This document shows, in pieces, positions 26,560 through 35,300 of a DNA stretch of 41,064 bases. Every line of letters begins with the position of its first letter. Position 1 is the stretch's first letter. The stretch is from Geminocystis sp. GBBB08 (GTDB lineage Bacteria; Cyanobacteriota; Cyanobacteriia; Cyanobacteriales; Cyanobacteriaceae): the NCBI RefSeq assembly GCF_016743215.1, contig NZ_VRZC01000014.1:1-41064 (forward strand), written 5' to 3'. Under the pieces are notes generated by a model, which did no database searches, was not told the origin of the DNA, and saw only the letters and a program-made list of their open reading frames with translations. Made by a program: the position numbers and the translations under genes.

Positions 26560-27990
26560 TCATTGCATCTGTTTCAGAGTTTCGATCGCCTGTTTGTAAC
26601 TTTGTATATCTCCTTGTTCATAAAACAAATTAGCTGATTGAGTCGTATCATTAATGGCTTCAACTACCAAATCTAACTCATAATAGGCAATACCACGATT
26701 ACCATAAGCCAAAGAAAATTTAGGATTATAACGAATAGCCTCTGTATAATCGGCGATCGCCTCTTCAAACTGACCTAAATCTGAATAAATATTGCCTCGA
26801 TTGTAATAAGCATCCGCATAATCTGGTTGATACTTAATAGCTTGTTCGTAGTCTCGTAGAGCATAATCTGTATTACCTAACAAATATTGTAAAAACCCTC
26901 GATCATTATAAGCCTGACTAAAATCAGGTTTAAGTTTAATGGCTCGATCATAGTCTTTTCTTGCTCCTCGTTCATCTCCCTGACGAAACATCGCTAATCC
27001 TCGATCATGATAGGCAAGAGGATTTTGCGGATTCAATTTTAGTACTTGAGTTAAATCCTTAATGCCATTACGGTAATCACCTAATCTTACTAAAGTATGA
27101 CCACGACCTTGAAAAGCTCTTTCAAATTTGGGATCAAGTTTAATCGCCATATTATAATCATTTAGAGCTTCGGAATCATTTCCTAGGGAGGAATAAACAT
27201 CTCCTCTGTGACAAAAAAGTTCAGCAGAAGAAGGATTATTAAGAATCGCCTCATTTAAAGATTCGAGATCAGTTTTCGCCGTCATAACCCAGACATCTTC
27301 CATTAAAGAATGGTTTAAGATTTTTTCATCAATTTTTGTGATAATTTCAACAGAAATCGGCTCATTCTTAATGTCTTCTATGGGTGCATTTTGTTCTAAA
27401 ATAGGTGTATCAACAGAAATCGGCTTATTCTTAATGTCTTCTACCGGTGTATTTTCTTCAAAGATAGGGGTATCAACGGAAATTGGCTCATTCTTAATGT
27501 CTTCTGCTTCTGTTTTGTGAACTTCCATTGTCGGTATAATTATTGATTGTTCCTCAATTACTGGATTGAGTTTTATACCTAAAATTTCATTCAATTTACT
27601 GATTATGCGAGGCAAGTTGTCAGGGTTGAGTTTCGGAAAAATTCCCGTCAATCCTTGATATTTAGCCCAACTTTGTTGAAAACTAGAAATTTGTTCATCT
27701 TGACCATTAAGAGCGAAAATATAGATAGAAATTTTATTATCTTTACACCAACGAGATAAAGAACTTGCTTGATAAAAATGGCCATCTGGAGTCTTAGCAC
27801 TAACATCAATTAACACTAAATCAGGAAAAGTAAATTGATTTTCTTGGTGATTTTGGAATAACTCAGTAATATTTGTATTTGGAGACTCGACATTTAAAAT
27901 AATTTCATCAGAATCAAGTAGTTTAAGCCACTCTTTTTCTTGTTCAGAAATGGTATAAAGGAATAGTATTTTTGGTTTATATTTGGACAT
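26560..27990 (-). CDS. TPR protein with N-terminal receiver-like domain and internal 21-residue repeats
   Basis: A 476-residue soluble protein. Residues 1-140 resemble a response-regulator receiver (KILFLYTISE, LVLIDVSAKTPDGHFY, IYIFALNG), with the phospho-acceptor-like aspartate in LIDVS, but the conserved lysine region is atypical, so it may be a pseudo-receiver. Residues about 162-215 are a linker of tandem 21-residue repeats beginning EDIKNEPISVDTPI. The C-terminal half contains about six TPR units (AYNDRGFLQYLLGNTDYALR, AYYNRGNIYSDLGQFEEAIA), a protein-docking scaffold. No membrane segments. It is probably an adaptor in signalling; partner unknown. A single-gene unit. Confidence 0.85.
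   Translation of the reverse strand: MSKYKPKILFLYTISEQEKEWLKLLDSDEIILNVESPNTNITELFQNHQENQFTFPDLVLIDVSAKTPDGHFYQASSLSRWCKDNKISIYIFALNGQDEQISSFQQSWAKYQGLTGIFPKLNPDNLPRIISKLNEILGIKLNPVIEEQSIIIPTMEVHKTEAEDIKNEPISVDTPIFEENTPVEDIKNKPISVDTPILEQNAPIEDIKNEPISVEIITKIDEKILNHSLMEDVWVMTAKTDLESLNEAILNNPSSAELFCHRGDVYSSLGNDSEALNDYNMAIKLDPKFERAFQGRGHTLVRLGDYRNGIKDLTQVLKLNPQNPLAYHDRGLAMFRQGDERGARKDYDRAIKLKPDFSQAYNDRGFLQYLLGNTDYALRDYEQAIKYQPDYADAYYNRGNIYSDLGQFEEAIADYTEAIRYNPKFSLAYGNRGIAYYELDLVVEAINDTTQSANLFYEQGDIQSYKQAIETLKQMQ
27348..27507. repeat. 63-bp in-frame tandem repeat in the TPR gene
   Basis: Direct repeats start at 27348, 27411 and 27474 (period 63 bp, about 2.5 copies). They encode EDIKNEPISVDTPIFEENTP and variants. 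Because the period is a multiple of three, copy-number change alters linker length without breaking the frame. Confidence 0.9.
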
Positions 27991-28192
27991 TAATATACTA
28001 TTAAGTTATATTTTAAGTTACAACTTTTTTTATTTATGTTATATGATTAACTGAGATTATAACCTAAACAGTTTAACTACAACAAGCAATCACTAATTAA
28101 GATTTTGATCAAGATCTTCAAATCAGCGATTATTTACAAGGAAAAATACTATTGCTTAAATTTTAAGTTTGATCTTTTTCAGTATGAATTTA

Positions 28193-28237
28193 TCTCGCAA
28201 AGACGCAAAGACGCAAAAATACAAAGACGCAAAAATG
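28193..28237. repeat. CGCAAAGA-type short tandem repeat
   Basis: TCTCGCAAAGACGCAAAGAC followed by further imperfect CAAAGACGCAAAAA units. The same core occurs in both copies of the 13061-13383 duplication. The 399-bp spacer 27991-28389 holds nothing else convincing apart from the promoters of the divergent TPR and permease genes. Confidence 0.7.
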
Positions 28238-28389
28238 TAAAGAAAATAAGATTAATAGATTTCTCAAGGTAATTATTAGATAATGTTAAGAAATTTATCA
28301 TAAGTTATTTAAGAAGATTAATAAGTATTAAACTCAATAATTAATTCAATATTTATTTAGATCTTTTTAACAAAACTTATTAAACAAAA

Positions 28390-29844
28390 ATGACACAAAG
28401 AAAATTAAAAAGTGTTGTCCGTTATGCCAGTATTGATGGAGATTATCTTCAACGGCGACAACTTAGAAAAGGTGCTAATTGGACTCTTCTTTGGGGTTTA
28501 GGTGTTGGTGCTGTAATCTCAGGAGAATTTTCCGGTTGGAATGTTGGTTTAGCTAGTGGTGGTTTTTGGGGTTTATTGATCGCCACAATTTTAATGGCTA
28601 CTATGTACTTATGTTTGGTATATAGTATTGCTGAATTATCTGCCGCTTTACCTTACGCTGGAGGTTTTTATTCCTTTGCTAGATATGCTTATGGTCCTTT
28701 TATGGGATTTATTGCGGGTGTTGTCGAAGCGATTGAATATGTCTTAACTCCAGCAGTTATTGTTTATTTTATCGGTAGTTACTTAAGTACTATTTTACCT
28801 TTTATTCCCCAACCAATTTGGTGGATCGTTTTCTATGCTTTATTTGTATATATTAATACTTTAGGTGTTAAAACTACCCTCAAAGTTGGTTTAATCACTA
28901 CGTTAATTGCCATTGCTGTTTTATTAATATTTTGTTTAGCTGTTTTATTTAGTGGTAAATTTGACCCTAATATGTTGTTTACCGCTTCAGCACCGGTAGG
29001 TAGCGGAATATTTAAGGCGTTACCCTATGCTATTTGGTTTTATTTGGCCATCGAACAAATACCCTTAGCAGCAGAAGAAGCTGAAAATGTTGTTAAAGAT
29101 GTTCCTAAATCCTTAACTACAGGAATGTACACCCTATTAGCTCTTTCTATTGTGGTATTGATTTTTAATTCAGGAATTCCTTTAGAAATAACGACAAAAT
29201 TAGGAGAAACACTTACAGGTGCTGCTGCGGTTGGTGTATCTGGCGCACCACTGGCGGATGGTTTTAAGCTAATTTTTGGAGAAGGAATTATCACTAATTT
29301 TTTCACTTTTTTATGTCTTTTTGGCTTAATTGCTAGTTTTCATTGTATTATTTATGCCTATGGACGTGTACTATTTGCTATGTCCAGGGCCGGATATTTG
29401 CCCACCAGAATTTCTGTCACCAATGACAATGGAAGCCCAGCCAGAGCCTTAATTTTAGGCGGTGCAATTGGTTTAGGATGTACTTTTTTAATTAGTATTC
29501 TTGCCAACAATGCCAATTTAGGTCCAGCGTTGTTAAACATGGCTGTAGCCAGTGCTGTTATTTCTTATGCCATTGTTTTATCTAGTTATATTCAACTCAA
29601 ACTCAATCGTCGTAACCTTCCTCGCCCCTATAAAAGTCCTTTAGGATTATCTGGTGCTTTTATTGGTATTATTTTGGCCGTCATTGCTTTTTTAGCTTGT
29701 TTTGCTAATCCTGATTACCGTTTAGCCGTATTTTTAGTTATCGGATTTATTGCCTTGGCGATCGCTTATTTCTGGTTTTTCAGAAGAGAAGGTTTGATTG
29801 CGGAAGCACCCGAAGAACAAATTGCGTTAACCAGTGAAAGTTAA
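28390..29844 (+). CDS. Amino acid/ethanolamine permease (APC superfamily)
   Basis: A 484-residue polytopic membrane protein with about twelve helices. The first helix region LLWGLGVGAVISGEFSGWNVGLASGGFWG and AELSAALPYAGGFYSFARYAYGPFMGFIAGVVEAIEYVLTPA-type sequence resemble ethanolamine permeases (Eat) of the APC superfamily more than general amino-acid carriers. The motif AIEQIPLAAEEAENVVKDVPKS is the conserved loop after helix 6. It probably imports ethanolamine or a related small amine or amino acid. No ethanolamine ammonia-lyase genes are in view, so the physiological substrate is uncertain. A 61-residue gene follows 9 bp downstream and is likely co-transcribed. Confidence 0.87.
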   Translation: MTQRKLKSVVRYASIDGDYLQRRQLRKGANWTLLWGLGVGAVISGEFSGWNVGLASGGFWGLLIATILMATMYLCLVYSIAELSAALPYAGGFYSFARYAYGPFMGFIAGVVEAIEYVLTPAVIVYFIGSYLSTILPFIPQPIWWIVFYALFVYINTLGVKTTLKVGLITTLIAIAVLLIFCLAVLFSGKFDPNMLFTASAPVGSGIFKALPYAIWFYLAIEQIPLAAEEAENVVKDVPKSLTTGMYTLLALSIVVLIFNSGIPLEITTKLGETLTGAAAVGVSGAPLADGFKLIFGEGIITNFFTFLCLFGLIASFHCIIYAYGRVLFAMSRAGYLPTRISVTNDNGSPARALILGGAIGLGCTFLISILANNANLGPALLNMAVASAVISYAIVLSSYIQLKLNRRNLPRPYKSPLGLSGAFIGIILAVIAFLACFANPDYRLAVFLVIGFIALAIAYFWFFRREGLIAEAPEEQIALTSES

Positions 29845-29853
29845 GTCGCCCTT

Positions 29854-30039
29854 ATGAAAACTGATACTTACACTAAAACAATTTTAACAATTATCGCTTT
29901 ATGTTTAGTTTTAATAGTAATAGAGTTAGCTAGTTTTTCCCCTGTTAAAGCTAATAATAATACTATGGACGTTAATATAAAATCGGTTAATAATCGAACT
30001 GTTTTTGACGGTGTACCTGTTATTATTCAAAGTAAATAA
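29854..30039 (+). CDS. Small secreted or membrane-anchored protein (61 residues)
   Basis: A 61-residue protein with an N-terminal hydrophobic segment (residues 9-27, TILTIIALCLVLIVIELAS) and a SPVKA-N signal-peptidase-like site, then a short polar tail (NTMDVNIKSVNNRTVFDGVP). It starts 9 bp after the permease stop, with CGCCCTT before the ATG and therefore no clear Shine-Dalgarno, which suggests translational coupling. I recall similar tiny proteins (MKTDT...TKxxLTxIAxCLV) in cyanobacteria with no assigned role. Function unknown; an accessory role to the permease is only suggested by position. Confidence 0.7.
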   Translation: MKTDTYTKTILTIIALCLVLIVIELASFSPVKANNNTMDVNIKSVNNRTVFDGVPVIIQSK

Positions 30040-30069
30040 TAAGATGATTTATCTTAATTTATTTTTATC

Positions 30070-30414
30070 TTAATCCATAGAAACAGCATCAACATCTACA
30101 GTTGTTTGTGGCTCATTTTCTGTAGATTTATCCTTTTTATTTTTGACGTTACTTACTATCATTTGAGAAACTTCTGTTAACATAATTGATAATAATAAAA
30201 AGTCGTCAATTTGTCCTGCTAAAGGGAAAAAATCTGGTGAAATATCCAACGGACTTAAAACATAAATTAATGTACCTAAAATAATCCAATTACGATATTT
30301 TGGGTTACGAATAGCGTTGCGATAGTAACCGTAAAGAGATTGAAGATTAAATTTCATTTGGTGTTTATCGGATGAGTAATATAAAGGCAAGAAAATTTCT
30401 ATTGTTTCTATCAT
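30070..30414 (-). CDS. DUF1232 (YkvA-like) membrane protein
   Basis: A 114-residue protein with the DUF1232 core: WIILGTLIYVLSPLDISPDFFPLAGQIDDFLLLSIML at about residues 43-79, giving two membrane-embedded segments joined by the conserved SPLDxxPDFxPxxGxxDD signature. The C-terminus is charged (NKKDKSTENEPQ). The family has no established biochemical function. It is convergent with the 61-residue gene, 30 bp apart. Confidence 0.88.
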   Translation of the reverse strand: MIETIEIFLPLYYSSDKHQMKFNLQSLYGYYRNAIRNPKYRNWIILGTLIYVLSPLDISPDFFPLAGQIDDFLLLSIMLTEVSQMIVSNVKNKKDKSTENEPQTTVDVDAVSMD

Positions 30415-30517
30415 AACTTATTCTTCAGGGTACACAATAAATAATTAGTTCAGTTTTCCCCCCTTTTAATGACGGATATTCTTCCTTGATTTAATGATTT
30501 TTTAAATTATTTAATAA

Positions 30518-30645
30518 TTCAATAGACTTCTTGTACCAAGTCGAGTAATGAGTAATAAGTAATCAGTAATGAGTTAAAAAATCAACATTTTTCACCTTAA
30601 AACAGATTTTACTTTGAATTTTGCCCTCGTGTCTAATACAAAAAG
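30518..30645. repeat. Degenerate copy of the TTCAATAGAC repeat family
   Basis: Starts TTCAATAGACTTCTTG (30518) and contains ...CCTTAAAACAGATTTTACTT... and GCCCTCGTGTCTAAT (30623-30637), collinear with the reverse complement of 38608-38789 up to the GTGTCTAAT mark. A heptamer run (AGTAATA/AGTAATG) replaces the GGCAATGGGC segment, and the distal third is unrecognisable. The rest of 30415-30783 holds no gene. Confidence 0.65.
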
Positions 30646-30783
30646 ATTTAGCTTGAGTATATTATAAGAATATCTAATTACTTATTACTTATTACTTTAT
30701 CTCAACCAAAAATTTAAGAATGAAATAACCCTGCCCTTAAAAGATAAGATGGTAACGGGGTGGGCATCTTGGCTTACCTCAAA

Positions 30784-31986
30784 TTAACAATATTTATGAA
30801 TTAAATTAATTAAAGTCTGTTTTTCAAAAGGTTTCGGTAGAAAATCTCTCGCCCCTGTAGATTCTAAAATGTCTGCTTGAATATTCGTTTCACCACTAAT
30901 TAAAATAATCGGTACAGATTTAAAGATAGAACTACTTTTGAGAATTTGACATAATCGATTACCATTAATTCCGGGCATAGATATATCCATGATGATCAAA
31001 TCAGGATTACTTTTAAACATATAAGAAAGAGATTTCATGGGATCGGCGATCGCAATTAAGTGATATTTATGAGAATCCAAATAAGAGCTAATTATTTCTA
31101 ACATCGCCGGGCTATCATCAATACAGACAATATTATATTTTTTCTGAATAGGTTTATTTTCTTGAGTGATAATCTGATTTATCTGTGTTTCATTTATAGG
31201 TGACTTTTCAGTAATTAATGGAGGAATGTGAGGCAGTAAATTAAAAGGTGATTTTGGCGGATATAATTTTAAAATTCCACCTGTAATATAAGTAGATAAT
31301 AATTGAGCCAATTTTAACTCATCTTGTTTAATCATAAAAGCCAATTCACGAATACTTAAACCGTTCATTAATTGAACTAATTGCTTTAAAACTTGAACGG
31401 AAAGATTCCCTGATGAAATAGATTTTTCTAGTAGAGATGGATTTGCACAAGAAGGACGTTGATGAGGTGAAACAATAAGAGGATAAAGTTTTTGCCATAG
31501 TTGCCATCGTTGATGAATATTTTTAATTAAAGGTTGAATTTCTAAAAGATGATGTTCGGAAATAGCTAAATTTTCTTCAAAAGTTAAAGAAGCACTTTGT
31601 TGAACGGGGATCAATTCATTTTCATCTTGAGTTAACCAAAAAAGAGGTTCTAAGGCATCTTCTGTGATTTTTTTAGTTAATATTAATCTTTGTTTGGAGT
31701 TGAGATACCCTAGTTTTTCTAAGCGATTAATTAAATTTTTAACTTGATGTTTACTCTTATGAGAAGTTTTCTCTTTTAGCAAATCAATTTCTTCAATATC
31801 ATGATAACCTAGACTTCTTAAATAGTATTTAATTGTTTGTTCAGATTGTAAAGAATGATTAGCTGATTCTAGCTTTCCTTCCACTAAAAAAAGTTGCCAA
31901 ACTACAGAATTATGAGTAATTTCTACCTTCCCATTTAACTTAGCAATATCATTAAATAAATTTACGGATTTTAGTTTCTTATTCAT
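30784..31986 (-). CDS. PatA-type response regulator (DUF4388 + receiver)
   Basis: About 400 residues from the ATG at 31986; a TTG at 32040 would add 18 residues that do not look like the family. The N-terminus (KSVNLFNDIAKLNGKVEITH, WQLFLVEGKLESANHS) is the PATAN/DUF4388 domain. A helical middle follows, and the C-terminal receiver has the aspartate in LIIMDISMPGING (D334) and the lysine in DFLPKPFEK. In cyanobacteria such proteins (PilG, PixG, PatA) act with CheA-type kinases on type IV pili or heterocyst patterning. It is last in the taxis operon, 254-308 bp after the CheA gene, and may have its own promoter. Confidence 0.88.
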   Translation of the reverse strand: MNKKLKSVNLFNDIAKLNGKVEITHNSVVWQLFLVEGKLESANHSLQSEQTIKYYLRSLGYHDIEEIDLLKEKTSHKSKHQVKNLINRLEKLGYLNSKQRLILTKKITEDALEPLFWLTQDENELIPVQQSASLTFEENLAISEHHLLEIQPLIKNIHQRWQLWQKLYPLIVSPHQRPSCANPSLLEKSISSGNLSVQVLKQLVQLMNGLSIRELAFMIKQDELKLAQLLSTYITGGILKLYPPKSPFNLLPHIPPLITEKSPINETQINQIITQENKPIQKKYNIVCIDDSPAMLEIISSYLDSHKYHLIAIADPMKSLSYMFKSNPDLIIMDISMPGINGNRLCQILKSSSIFKSVPIILISGETNIQADILESTGARDFLPKPFEKQTLINLIHKYC

Positions 31987-32294
31987 AATTTGTCCAGAGG
32001 GATTTATGAGGTTAAATAATAAGTAATAATTAATAAACAATGAGGAATTAGGAATTAAGAATTAGAAATTTATCTCCTCTTCTTTTCTTCTCATATCTTC
32101 CTTTTATTTTCAGCAATTGTGATAGGGTTGAGATAAGGTGATGGCTATTTAACAGAATTATAGCTATTAAACATAGACATTGACCATATGGAAAATTAAA
32201 TATTAATTAAGGTTTCTTATATCGATCAAACTCAGGTAACTAGAGGCTTGTTAAGTATGACTGCCAAAGCAATTATTTGATAACTTGAAAATTA

Positions 32295-35204
32295 TTACAA
32301 ATGATTGGGGATTGGTATATCAATTAAATTGTTTAATTTATGCAATAATTCTTGTTCGTTATAAGGCTTAGAAAAGTAACCATTTGCTCCTAAATTAAAG
32401 GCTAATTTACGATGTTTATCATTGTTTCTTGAGGTTAACATAATAATAGGTAAATCTTTGAATTTTTCTTGACTTTTAACTTCTTTTAATAACCCATAAC
32501 CATCAAGACGGGGCATTTCAATATCAGAAATTACAGCTTTTACTGATAAACCATTAAATAATTTATCTACTGCTTCTCGCCCATCTCTGGCTTCTTCCAC
32601 CTGATAACCTGCTTTTTCGAGAGTTAAAGCTAAATAATTGCGTACATTAATGGAATCATCAACAATCAAAATACGATGGCTTATCACCACTTGGGACTTG
32701 ATTTGTTCTTGAGGAGTTAAGATATTGAAAACATGATCAAAATTACTTTGTGAGGAAGAATTTTCTAAACATCCTTGCAACATTTCTGAAGGTTCAATCA
32801 AGGGAATTACTCTACCGTCACCAAGAATAATTGAATTATTAAAGCCACGAGGTAAAGGAATTGGAGATAGTATGGGATATACTGTTACTTCTTGTTCTCC
32901 CCAAACTCGATCCAAATAAATACCGCCAAGATTTGCACTTTCTCCTACAACCACAATAGTTGATTTATTAATGAGAGGATTTCCTTTAAGGGGAAAGGAT
33001 TTATGCACTCGATGAAAGATGAATGTTTCCTCCATACGAACTACTGGAATATTTTTTCCGTTCCATTGTAGTTGATCTTGATCCTCAATAGCGATTATTT
33101 CGGCGGTGGTAAAAGATTTTAATTCTCGAATACTATTAAGTGGAATGGCAAAAACCAGCCCATTTCTTTCTAGTAACATAACTTTTAATACCGAGAGAGA
33201 AAAAGGAATGTTGATAATAAAAGTTGTACCCTTACCTTCTTTGGTTTTGACTTGAACATCTCCTCTCATTTCTCGCAAATTTGTTCGCACTACATCCATC
33301 CCTACTCCTCGCCCTGAAAGTTCAGTAACAACTTCTTTGGTGCTAAATCCTGGTTCAAAAATATAGTTAAGAATTTGGTTTTCGGACATTTTTTTGATGT
33401 CTTCTGGTGAAATACTTTGATTTAAAAGGCGATCGCTAATTTTTTTGAGAGAGATACCATTGCCATCATCTTCAATGGTGATAATAGTTTGATTTGCACG
33501 ATTAACCGCAGAAATGGTAATTTTACCCTCTGGGGGTTTACCTTTAGAAATACGAATGTCTGGAGATTCGATACCATGATCAAAAGCGTTGCGCAATAAA
33601 TGATTGAGAGGGGAGTGAAGTTTATCTAAAATTACTCTATCAATTAAAGTCCCTTCTCCTTCAATGATCAGTTTAACTTGCTTGTTAAATTGTACTGACA
33701 AATCTCTCATCATTCTGGGAAATCGTTTGACAACATCCGCAAAAGGAGTCATTTGGGTGCGTGTGACATTCTTTTGTAAAGCTGTAGTAGTTTGAGTTAA
33801 TTCCCCCATAGTTTGGTTAATGTCTAACAAGCCTAATTGAATATCGGTACTAACTTCTTTTAGTTGTACAATGGTTTCAATTTGCTCTTGAGAAATGAGG
33901 TGTAAATCTGTATAACGATCCATTTCCAGAATATCAAAATCTTCGGTTTGAGACTCTTTAGTTAAGGTATTAGAAGAACCGTTTATTGTAGCTGTTAAGG
34001 TTTTTGTTTCTGGTACTGTATTTATTAATCCTTCAATAGAGGCTCTATCATACCATTTGATTAACTGTTCTTGAGATTCTTCTAATTTGAGCATTCTTTG
34101 TCGCATCAAAAAAGCAAAGTTTTTAAGTTGCTCTAATTGTTCATTAACGGAATTTCTTTCCAGAATTAATTTACCAAAAAGGGTGTTAAATTGAGCTAGT
34201 TGTTTAGCCGGAATCCTCACCATTTTTACGGCTTCATCTTTATCTTTTTTTACAGGAATATTTGGAGATAATGGATTTAAGTCTTGTGTTAAATTCGGAG
34301 TAATAGATTCCCCTTGTGGTTGCTCTAAAAATTGCTCTTCAAGATTAGTTAATTGTAGTTGTACTTGGCTTAAATCAAGATCAAAATTAGAAATGTCTGC
34401 CCAATTTGTTGGGGTAGTTTCTGTGTTAATATCGAAAGATTTTATGTTTAATTCGGTTGGTATTTGTTCGGAATTACCACCAAGAGCAAAATTATAGGAT
34501 TGTCGCCAAGTATTTAAAGCCTGTTGTGCAAGATTAGGCAAATCATCTATATTAGTAACTAGAGTTTGCTGTTGAATAGATTGACATAGTTGCGTAAAAG
34601 CCTCAATGTTAGCCATTTGACTAAATACCATCAATTCTTCCGTAGTGATGATTAAAGTCTGAGATAATTCTTCTCCTGATAAGTGATTAAGTTGTTGTGA
34701 CAATTCATCTAAGATGCGATCAACTTCTTCTTGAAATAGCTCTAATTCCGTTCCTGTACCGTGATTAAGAGCAAAAAGGTTATTTTCGTCATCTTGCTGT
34801 AAATCCCCTAAATATTGCCGTAAACTTTCAAAAATGGGGTTAATTTGATTTTCAATAAAACTCTCATCAATGACTATTCCTTGTTGATAGAAGTTGATAA
34901 TATCCCTTAAACTATCTATTCCTTTTAGTAGCAGAGTTTGCACTTCAGGAGTAATAGACAAAGAAACAAAACGAACCCGTAAAATTTTCAAAAAATCTTC
35001 TAAACGGTGAGCAGTTTTACTTAAATGAGAAAATCCCATCATTCCTGCACTGCCTTTAAGAGAATGTGCCGCTCGTAAAGTAATATCAAGATCAAATAAT
35101 TCATTAGTATTACTATTTAAAGTTAATAAAACTGATTCTATTTGATCTAAATAACCTTCCGCCTCTTCTAAAAAATTGAACTTAATTTGTGTTTCTCGAT
35201 CCAT
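32295..35204 (-). CDS. Hybrid CheA histidine kinase/response regulator (PilL/PixL-like)
   Basis: A 969-residue hybrid kinase. HPt domain at the N-terminus with the phospho-accepting H47 in LRAAHSLKGSAGM; a long linker; then dimerisation and ATPase domains with the N-box LNHLLRNAFDHGIE, TIEDDGNGIS and GRGVGMDVVRTNLREMRG; a CheW-like domain (KVMLLERNGLVFAIPLNSIRE); and a C-terminal receiver with D894 in VISDIEMPRLDG and the lysine in YFSKPYNEQE. The absence of a CheB/CheR pair nearby and the attached receiver are typical of cyanobacterial type IV pilus taxis systems. It is downstream of the MCP gene by 96 bp. Confidence 0.93.
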   Translation of the reverse strand: MDRETQIKFNFLEEAEGYLDQIESVLLTLNSNTNELFDLDITLRAAHSLKGSAGMMGFSHLSKTAHRLEDFLKILRVRFVSLSITPEVQTLLLKGIDSLRDIINFYQQGIVIDESFIENQINPIFESLRQYLGDLQQDDENNLFALNHGTGTELELFQEEVDRILDELSQQLNHLSGEELSQTLIITTEELMVFSQMANIEAFTQLCQSIQQQTLVTNIDDLPNLAQQALNTWRQSYNFALGGNSEQIPTELNIKSFDINTETTPTNWADISNFDLDLSQVQLQLTNLEEQFLEQPQGESITPNLTQDLNPLSPNIPVKKDKDEAVKMVRIPAKQLAQFNTLFGKLILERNSVNEQLEQLKNFAFLMRQRMLKLEESQEQLIKWYDRASIEGLINTVPETKTLTATINGSSNTLTKESQTEDFDILEMDRYTDLHLISQEQIETIVQLKEVSTDIQLGLLDINQTMGELTQTTTALQKNVTRTQMTPFADVVKRFPRMMRDLSVQFNKQVKLIIEGEGTLIDRVILDKLHSPLNHLLRNAFDHGIESPDIRISKGKPPEGKITISAVNRANQTIITIEDDGNGISLKKISDRLLNQSISPEDIKKMSENQILNYIFEPGFSTKEVVTELSGRGVGMDVVRTNLREMRGDVQVKTKEGKGTTFIINIPFSLSVLKVMLLERNGLVFAIPLNSIRELKSFTTAEIIAIEDQDQLQWNGKNIPVVRMEETFIFHRVHKSFPLKGNPLINKSTIVVVGESANLGGIYLDRVWGEQEVTVYPILSPIPLPRGFNNSIILGDGRVIPLIEPSEMLQGCLENSSSQSNFDHVFNILTPQEQIKSQVVISHRILIVDDSINVRNYLALTLEKAGYQVEEARDGREAVDKLFNGLSVKAVISDIEMPRLDGYGLLKEVKSQEKFKDLPIIMLTSRNNDKHRKLAFNLGANGYFSKPYNEQELLHKLNNLIDIPIPNHL

Positions 35205-35212
35205 GACATTAA

Positions 35213-35300
35213 TTTAGAATTTAGAATTTAGAATTTAGAATTTAGAATGAGGAAACTTACTCATTGCCCATTGCCCCAACTTGTGCAACAAGTCTATTAG
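35213..35300. repeat. Heptamer array plus TTCAATAGAC-family end against the MCP stop codon
   Basis: 35213-35247 is the heptamer TTTAGAA repeated about five times. It is followed by CATTGCCCATTGCCCCAACTTGTGCAACAAGTCTATTAG, which in reverse complement (AATAGACTTGTTGCACAAGT) is the outer end of the 38608-38789 family. The repeat ends at the base adjoining the MCP stop codon (35301-35303). Confidence 0.65.
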
